Part shown: positions 60,737 through 64,000 of the stretch, one piece after another
Numbering within the stretch: position 1 is the first letter of the stretch
Layout of the letters: the number at the start of each line of letters is the position of its first letter
Source: DAIPJH01 sp036770365
GTDB lineage: Bacteria > Pseudomonadota > Alphaproteobacteria > Rickettsiales > UBA998
DNA: 64,000 bases
Direction: 5' to 3'
Assembly: GCA_036770365.1 (NCBI GenBank)
Contig: DAIPJH010000010.1
Location: forward strand, 1-64,000
Translations under genes and position numbers: made by a program
Notes under the pieces: model-generated
What the model was told of the DNA's origin: nothing
Seen by the model: the letters and a program-made list of their open reading frames with translations, nothing else
The model's database searches: none

Positions 60737-61489
60737 ATGACTTCATGCCCAACACCCATTATTGGCTTCTCGCTCGATTACGAGACGGTACAAACCTATT
60801 CAAAATTACCTTGGTATGCACTAAGAGAAAATTACTGCGCCGCTGTAAGTACCCTCGGCGCAGCACCGCTTTGCCTCCCTCATGAACCTCTTTTTGTCAA
60901 TACTTACCTTGATCTGCTTTCAGGCCTGATAATAACAGGGGGGGCATTTGACATTCCGCCCAGCATGTACGGTGATCTATCGCAACATGAAACTGTTGTT
61001 CTTAAAGAAAAACGTACCGAATTTGAATTTGCCATCACACGCGGAGCTATCGCACGAGGCATTCCTATTCTTGGTATCTGTGGAGGTCAGCAATTGTTAA
61101 ATGTCGTACTTGGTGGCACACTCATCCAACATATCCCCGATAGTGTTGACAATGCCCTCGCCCATGAACAACCAGGCCCTCGCCATGAAATTGGACATAG
61201 CATCATCGTAAAAGAGAACACGCTTCTTCACCAGATTCTTGGCAGCACAGAAGCCCATGTCAACAGTGCGCATCATCAAGCCATACGTTCAGTAGGAAAT
61301 GGCGTAATCATTAATGCAATTGCACCAGACGGCGTGATTGAAGGCATTGAATACCCACCCCACCCCTTCTGCTTGGGAGTACAATGGCATCCTGAATATC
61401 ATGTCACCAAAGCAGACGATAGTATTTTTGAAGCATTGATTATCGCCGCAAAAAACTATCAACAACAACATAACACTTTAACTTTATAA
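60737..61489 (+). CDS. Gamma-glutamyl-GABA hydrolase (PuuD)-like class I glutamine amidotransferase
   Basis: 250 residues. Nucleophile Cys in ILGICGGQQLLNVVLGG, catalytic His/Glu in GVQWHPEYH, and the substrate-side ITGGAFDIPPSMYG and SAHHQAI match peptidase C26 enzymes of the PuuD type. It would hydrolyse a gamma-glutamyl amide, but without puuABC neighbours the natural substrate is unknown. Divergent from motA with about 137 bases between. Confidence 0.88.
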   Translation: MTSCPTPIIGFSLDYETVQTYSKLPWYALRENYCAAVSTLGAAPLCLPHEPLFVNTYLDLLSGLIITGGAFDIPPSMYGDLSQHETVVLKEKRTEFEFAITRGAIARGIPILGICGGQQLLNVVLGGTLIQHIPDSVDNALAHEQPGPRHEIGHSIIVKENTLLHQILGSTEAHVNSAHHQAIRSVGNGVIINAIAPDGVIEGIEYPPHPFCLGVQWHPEYHVTKADDSIFEALIIAAKNYQQQHNTLTL

Positions 61490-61586
61490 ATCCCTATTAA
61501 GAAAATTATAAAATTATATGAAATTCTGAACCAGAAGATTAGCGTCGTTTAATTCCTCGTAAATGTATAATCATCACGTTAAATGT

Positions 61587-62177
61587 TTAAACCAATGGCA
61601 AAACATCTTTGCCTTCAATAACTTCAATAGCTGTCATAGCTTGCTTGTTACCAGGCTGCAATGTGAGAGCGCGCCGATAAAGTTTTAGTGCTGTCATTTC
61701 ATCTCCTTGATCTTTAATCAACTCAGCAAGATTCATTACCACATTGATATTACTTGGCTGCGTCATTAACAGATCATCATAAAGCTCGCGCGCAAGCGTA
61801 TAGCGTTTTTGCTTATGATATAAAACAGCAAGATGAAATTGTGCGGTAGGATGATTCGGCAAAATCGTTAACACTTGCTCTAACGATTTTTCTGCCTCGC
61901 TATATTTTTCAAGCAAAATTTCTGTAATCGCAAGATTAAGCCAGACCCCTGCAAGCTTAGGATTTAACCCCACTGCTTTATGAAAAGGAATAAGCGACGC
62001 TTGAATCTGCCCAAGCTCACGCAAAGCCATTCCATAACAATGCCAAAGCTGCGCTTGATCTTTCACCTGCCGCAGCATATCCTCACAAAGTTCTTTTGCT
62101 TTCTGTGGTTCTTTCGCTTCCAGATACCCTGTAATGATATGCAAAATTTCTGTAAAAGACATATTGGTTGGCTTCAT
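61587..62177 (-). CDS. Tetratricopeptide-repeat protein
   Basis: About 196 residues from ATG 62177 (GGGAG at six bases); a longer start at 62192 is possible. Four to five TPR units are visible, e.g. WHCYGMALRELGQIQASLIP, WLNLAITEILLEKYSEAEKS, QFHLAVLYHKQKRYTLAREL and VMNLAELIKDQGDEMTALKL. No signal peptide or membrane segment, so it is probably a cytosolic scaffold. Partner unknown; divergent from icd. Confidence 0.8.
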   Translation of the reverse strand: MKPTNMSFTEILHIITGYLEAKEPQKAKELCEDMLRQVKDQAQLWHCYGMALRELGQIQASLIPFHKAVGLNPKLAGVWLNLAITEILLEKYSEAEKSLEQVLTILPNHPTAQFHLAVLYHKQKRYTLARELYDDLLMTQPSNINVVMNLAELIKDQGDEMTALKLYRRALTLQPGNKQAMTAIEVIEGKDVLPLV

Positions 62178-62326
62178 ACTTTTCTCCCACACATCACCCT
62201 TAGCAAAAAAGCATATGGGAAAAATTTAGCATGAAAAGCTTTTTAGCTTAAACTCTGGACTTATCTAAGGTGAGTAGCTAAAAATGGTACTTCGTTTTTC
62301 ATTAAAGTGACACACTAGGTTTTAAT

Positions 62327-63538
62327 ATGGCAAAGATTAAAGTTCAAACGCCTGTCGTAGAATTAGATGGCGATGAAATGACCCGCATCATTTGGTCTTT
62401 CATCAAAGACAAACTAATCTTACCTTACCTTGACATTGACCTAAAATATTATGATCTCTCCATTCAGCATCGTGATGCCACCAATGATCAGATTACAGTG
62501 GACGCCGCCACTGCCATTAAAAGCTACGGTGTTGGCATCAAATGCGCGACCATTACTCCCGATGAAGCACGCGTTGCAGAATTCGGTCTCAAAAAAATGT
62601 GGAAATCACCAAATGGCACAATCCGCAATATTTTAGACGGCACAATTTTCCGCGCACCCATTATTTGCCGCAACATCCCTCGCTACGTTCAAGGATGGAA
62701 GAAACCTATCATCGTTGGACGTCATGCATTTGGTGATCAATACCGTGCCACAGAGCTACCCATTAGCGGCAAAGGCATTCTTACCCTTACCTTCACCCCC
62801 GAAAACGGCGAACCCATCACAAAAACCGTCTTTGATTTCCCTTCAAGCGGCGTTGCCATGTCGATGTATAATCTCGATGCATCTATCGAAGGCTTTGCGC
62901 GCGCGTGCTTTAATTATGGCTTAAACTTAAAAATGCCCGTATTTCTCTCTACTAAAAACACGATCCTAAAGGCATATGATGGTCGCTTTAAAGACATTTT
63001 CCAAACCATTTTTGATCACGAATTTAAAGCTTCTTTTGATGCACATGGACTTACCTATGAACACCGCCTGATTGATGATTTAGTCGCCTATGCAATTAAA
63101 TCTGATGGTGGTTTTATTTGGGCATGTAAAAATTATGATGGTGATGTGCAGTCAGATGTCGTCGCGCAAGGCTTTGGTTCATTGGGTCTCATGACTTCTG
63201 TACTTATCACACCAGATGGCAACACAGTGGAAACTGAAGCGGCGCACGGCACGGTCACCCGCCATTTCCGCATGCACCAACAAGGCAAGCCCACCTCTAC
63301 TAACCCGATCGCATCTATCTTCGCATGGTCACAAGGATTGCGTTACCGCGCCAAATTCGATAACAACCAAGCCTTAGAGCATTTTGCAGATACGTTAGAA
63401 CAAGCTGCAATTGCTTGTGTTGAAGCGGGTGATATGACCAAAGACCTTGCTTTACTCATCAGCAAAGATCAACCCCACCTCACGACACAAGCCTTCCTTG
63501 CCTGTGTCGATGAACGACTTAAGAAATTAATGCACTAA
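62327..63538 (+). CDS. icd: NADP-dependent isocitrate dehydrogenase, eukaryote-like dimer type
   Basis: TCA-cycle oxidation of isocitrate to 2-oxoglutarate. 403 residues of the type found in mitochondria and alphaproteobacteria: VVELDGDEMTRIIWSFIKDKLI at the N-terminus, KCATITPDEARVAEF, NGTIRNILDGTIFRAPI, and the NADP-selecting region ETEAAHGTVTRHFRMHQQGK. It differs from the E. coli enzyme family. No strong Shine-Dalgarno (AGGTTTTAAT) is seen. Confidence 0.96.
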   Translation: MAKIKVQTPVVELDGDEMTRIIWSFIKDKLILPYLDIDLKYYDLSIQHRDATNDQITVDAATAIKSYGVGIKCATITPDEARVAEFGLKKMWKSPNGTIRNILDGTIFRAPIICRNIPRYVQGWKKPIIVGRHAFGDQYRATELPISGKGILTLTFTPENGEPITKTVFDFPSSGVAMSMYNLDASIEGFARACFNYGLNLKMPVFLSTKNTILKAYDGRFKDIFQTIFDHEFKASFDAHGLTYEHRLIDDLVAYAIKSDGGFIWACKNYDGDVQSDVVAQGFGSLGLMTSVLITPDGNTVETEAAHGTVTRHFRMHQQGKPTSTNPIASIFAWSQGLRYRAKFDNNQALEHFADTLEQAAIACVEAGDMTKDLALLISKDQPHLTTQAFLACVDERLKKLMH

Positions 63539-63550
63539 ATTATTTATGTG

Positions 63551-63931
63551 CTATTTAAACATTTCAGCAGAAGGCGTCTTTGCTGCATCCTGATGCATTT
63601 GTGATGCTTCTTTTTCAGCAGATTTTTCTGATTCTTGCTGAGACTGTAATTGCGCATTTATAGCAGCTTCATCCGCCTCTGCCTCTGCCTGCGCTTGTGC
63701 TTGTTTATCTAACTCAGCCTTTTTTTCTTCAAAACAAGTGTTTAAACCGTTTAAATCTGACGTCGTATCACGACACTCCGCCATCGCCCCATTGACATCC
63801 TCTAACTTTGGTATCACGGGAGGTCTTTCCTTCTTTACCGCTTCTTTATCAGGTGGGTAGAACTGCGCATTTGCGGATGTCGCTACACAACAAAACACCA
63901 TAACACAAGTCAAATAGTTGAAATAACGCAT
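63551..63931 (-). CDS. Hypothetical exported coiled-coil protein
   Basis: 126 residues with a signal peptide (MRYFNYLTCVMVFCCVATSA, cleavage near ANAQFYPP). The mature part is Glu/Ala/Gln/Lys-rich, predicted helical coiled coil (KKAELDKQAQAQAEAEADEA), and contains two cysteines (AECRDTT and NTCFEEK) that may pair. GAGGAG precedes ATG 63931. Family not recognised. It converges on icd. Confidence 0.65.
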   Translation of the reverse strand: MRYFNYLTCVMVFCCVATSANAQFYPPDKEAVKKERPPVIPKLEDVNGAMAECRDTTSDLNGLNTCFEEKKAELDKQAQAQAEAEADEAAINAQLQSQQESEKSAEKEASQMHQDAAKTPSAEMFK

Positions 63932-64000
63932 ACCACTCTCCTCTACTGTTCTACTGAATAATAGGTATTATCTTCTTTTTACTTTAGAATTACCAGTAAT

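Overview
This window comes from an alphaproteobacterial chromosome of low-to-moderate GC. The evidence is a circularly permuted (two-piece) tmRNA gene beside sspB, a purM/DUF2066/AI-2E/hdaA block, a mitochondrial-type coxBA-ctaB-ctaG-coxC operon with SURF1, an rpoH that follows rluD, hflKC-degP, a COQ7-type ubiquinone hydroxylase and a type III GshA. Motor genes of MotAB/PomA type and a cheY/CheZ-like pair indicate motility. Biosynthetic genes (dapB, thrC, purMN, metF, thyX) argue against extreme genome reduction, but truncated genes (LpxR-like, RTX) and degenerate repeats show decay. The order cannot be fixed from the sequence alone.

Layout. 1-5 kb: the frameshifted end of an RTX-repeat gene cut by the window edge, gshA-rsmE, ubiA, an EAL phosphodiesterase and tRNA-Thr. 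5-7.1 kb: a small accessory patch with an orphan OmpR-type regulator, a DUF1328 membrane peptide, a truncated LpxR-like gene, two tiny stress-type proteins and three strong hairpins in tandem. 7.2-13.8 kb: heat-shock and housekeeping genes (rpoH, rluD, dnaK behind a sigma-32-like promoter, dnaJ, dapB). 13.8-23 kb: tldD, the cytochrome c oxidase operon and an M32 carboxypeptidase. 23-27.1 kb: a small orphan HEXXH protein between interspersed repeats, then thrC, an M16 protease and miaA. 27.2-31.9 kb: lineage-specific minus-strand genes, including a 469-residue unknown protein, a divergent CobD/CbiB-like membrane protein and an OmpA lipoprotein. 32-38.6 kb: ndk, purNM, DUF2066, AI-2E, hdaA and a two-domain response regulator.

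38.6-44.5 kb is accessory in character: a pyruvate/indolepyruvate decarboxylase-like enzyme behind a palindrome, an entericidin-like peptide, small lipoproteins, coq7-dsbB, and tRNA-Leu followed by a DUF4166/membrane-protein pair bracketed by imperfect direct repeats. 44.5-53 kb: MAPEG, degP, hflCK, mrp, cheY/CheZ-like, metF and mlaA-mlaC. 53-64 kb: ettA, tadA, sspB, ssrA, thyX, a U32 protein with an extra cysteine cluster, motAB, a class-I glutamine amidotransferase-like hydrolase, a TPR protein and icd.

Several groups work together: protein quality control (rpoH/dnaKJ/hflKC/degP/ssrA-sspB), aerobic respiration (ubiA, coq7, cox operon, icd), purine and one-carbon metabolism (purMN, metF, thyX), and envelope lipid maintenance (mlaAC). 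No CRISPR array, complete insertion sequence or intact prophage was seen. The most interesting items are the ssrA-sspB neighbourhood, the tRNA-Leu-adjacent DUF4166 module, the divergent CobD-like protein, the orphan 27-30 kb cluster, and a decayed phosphotransfer-like domain in a response regulator.
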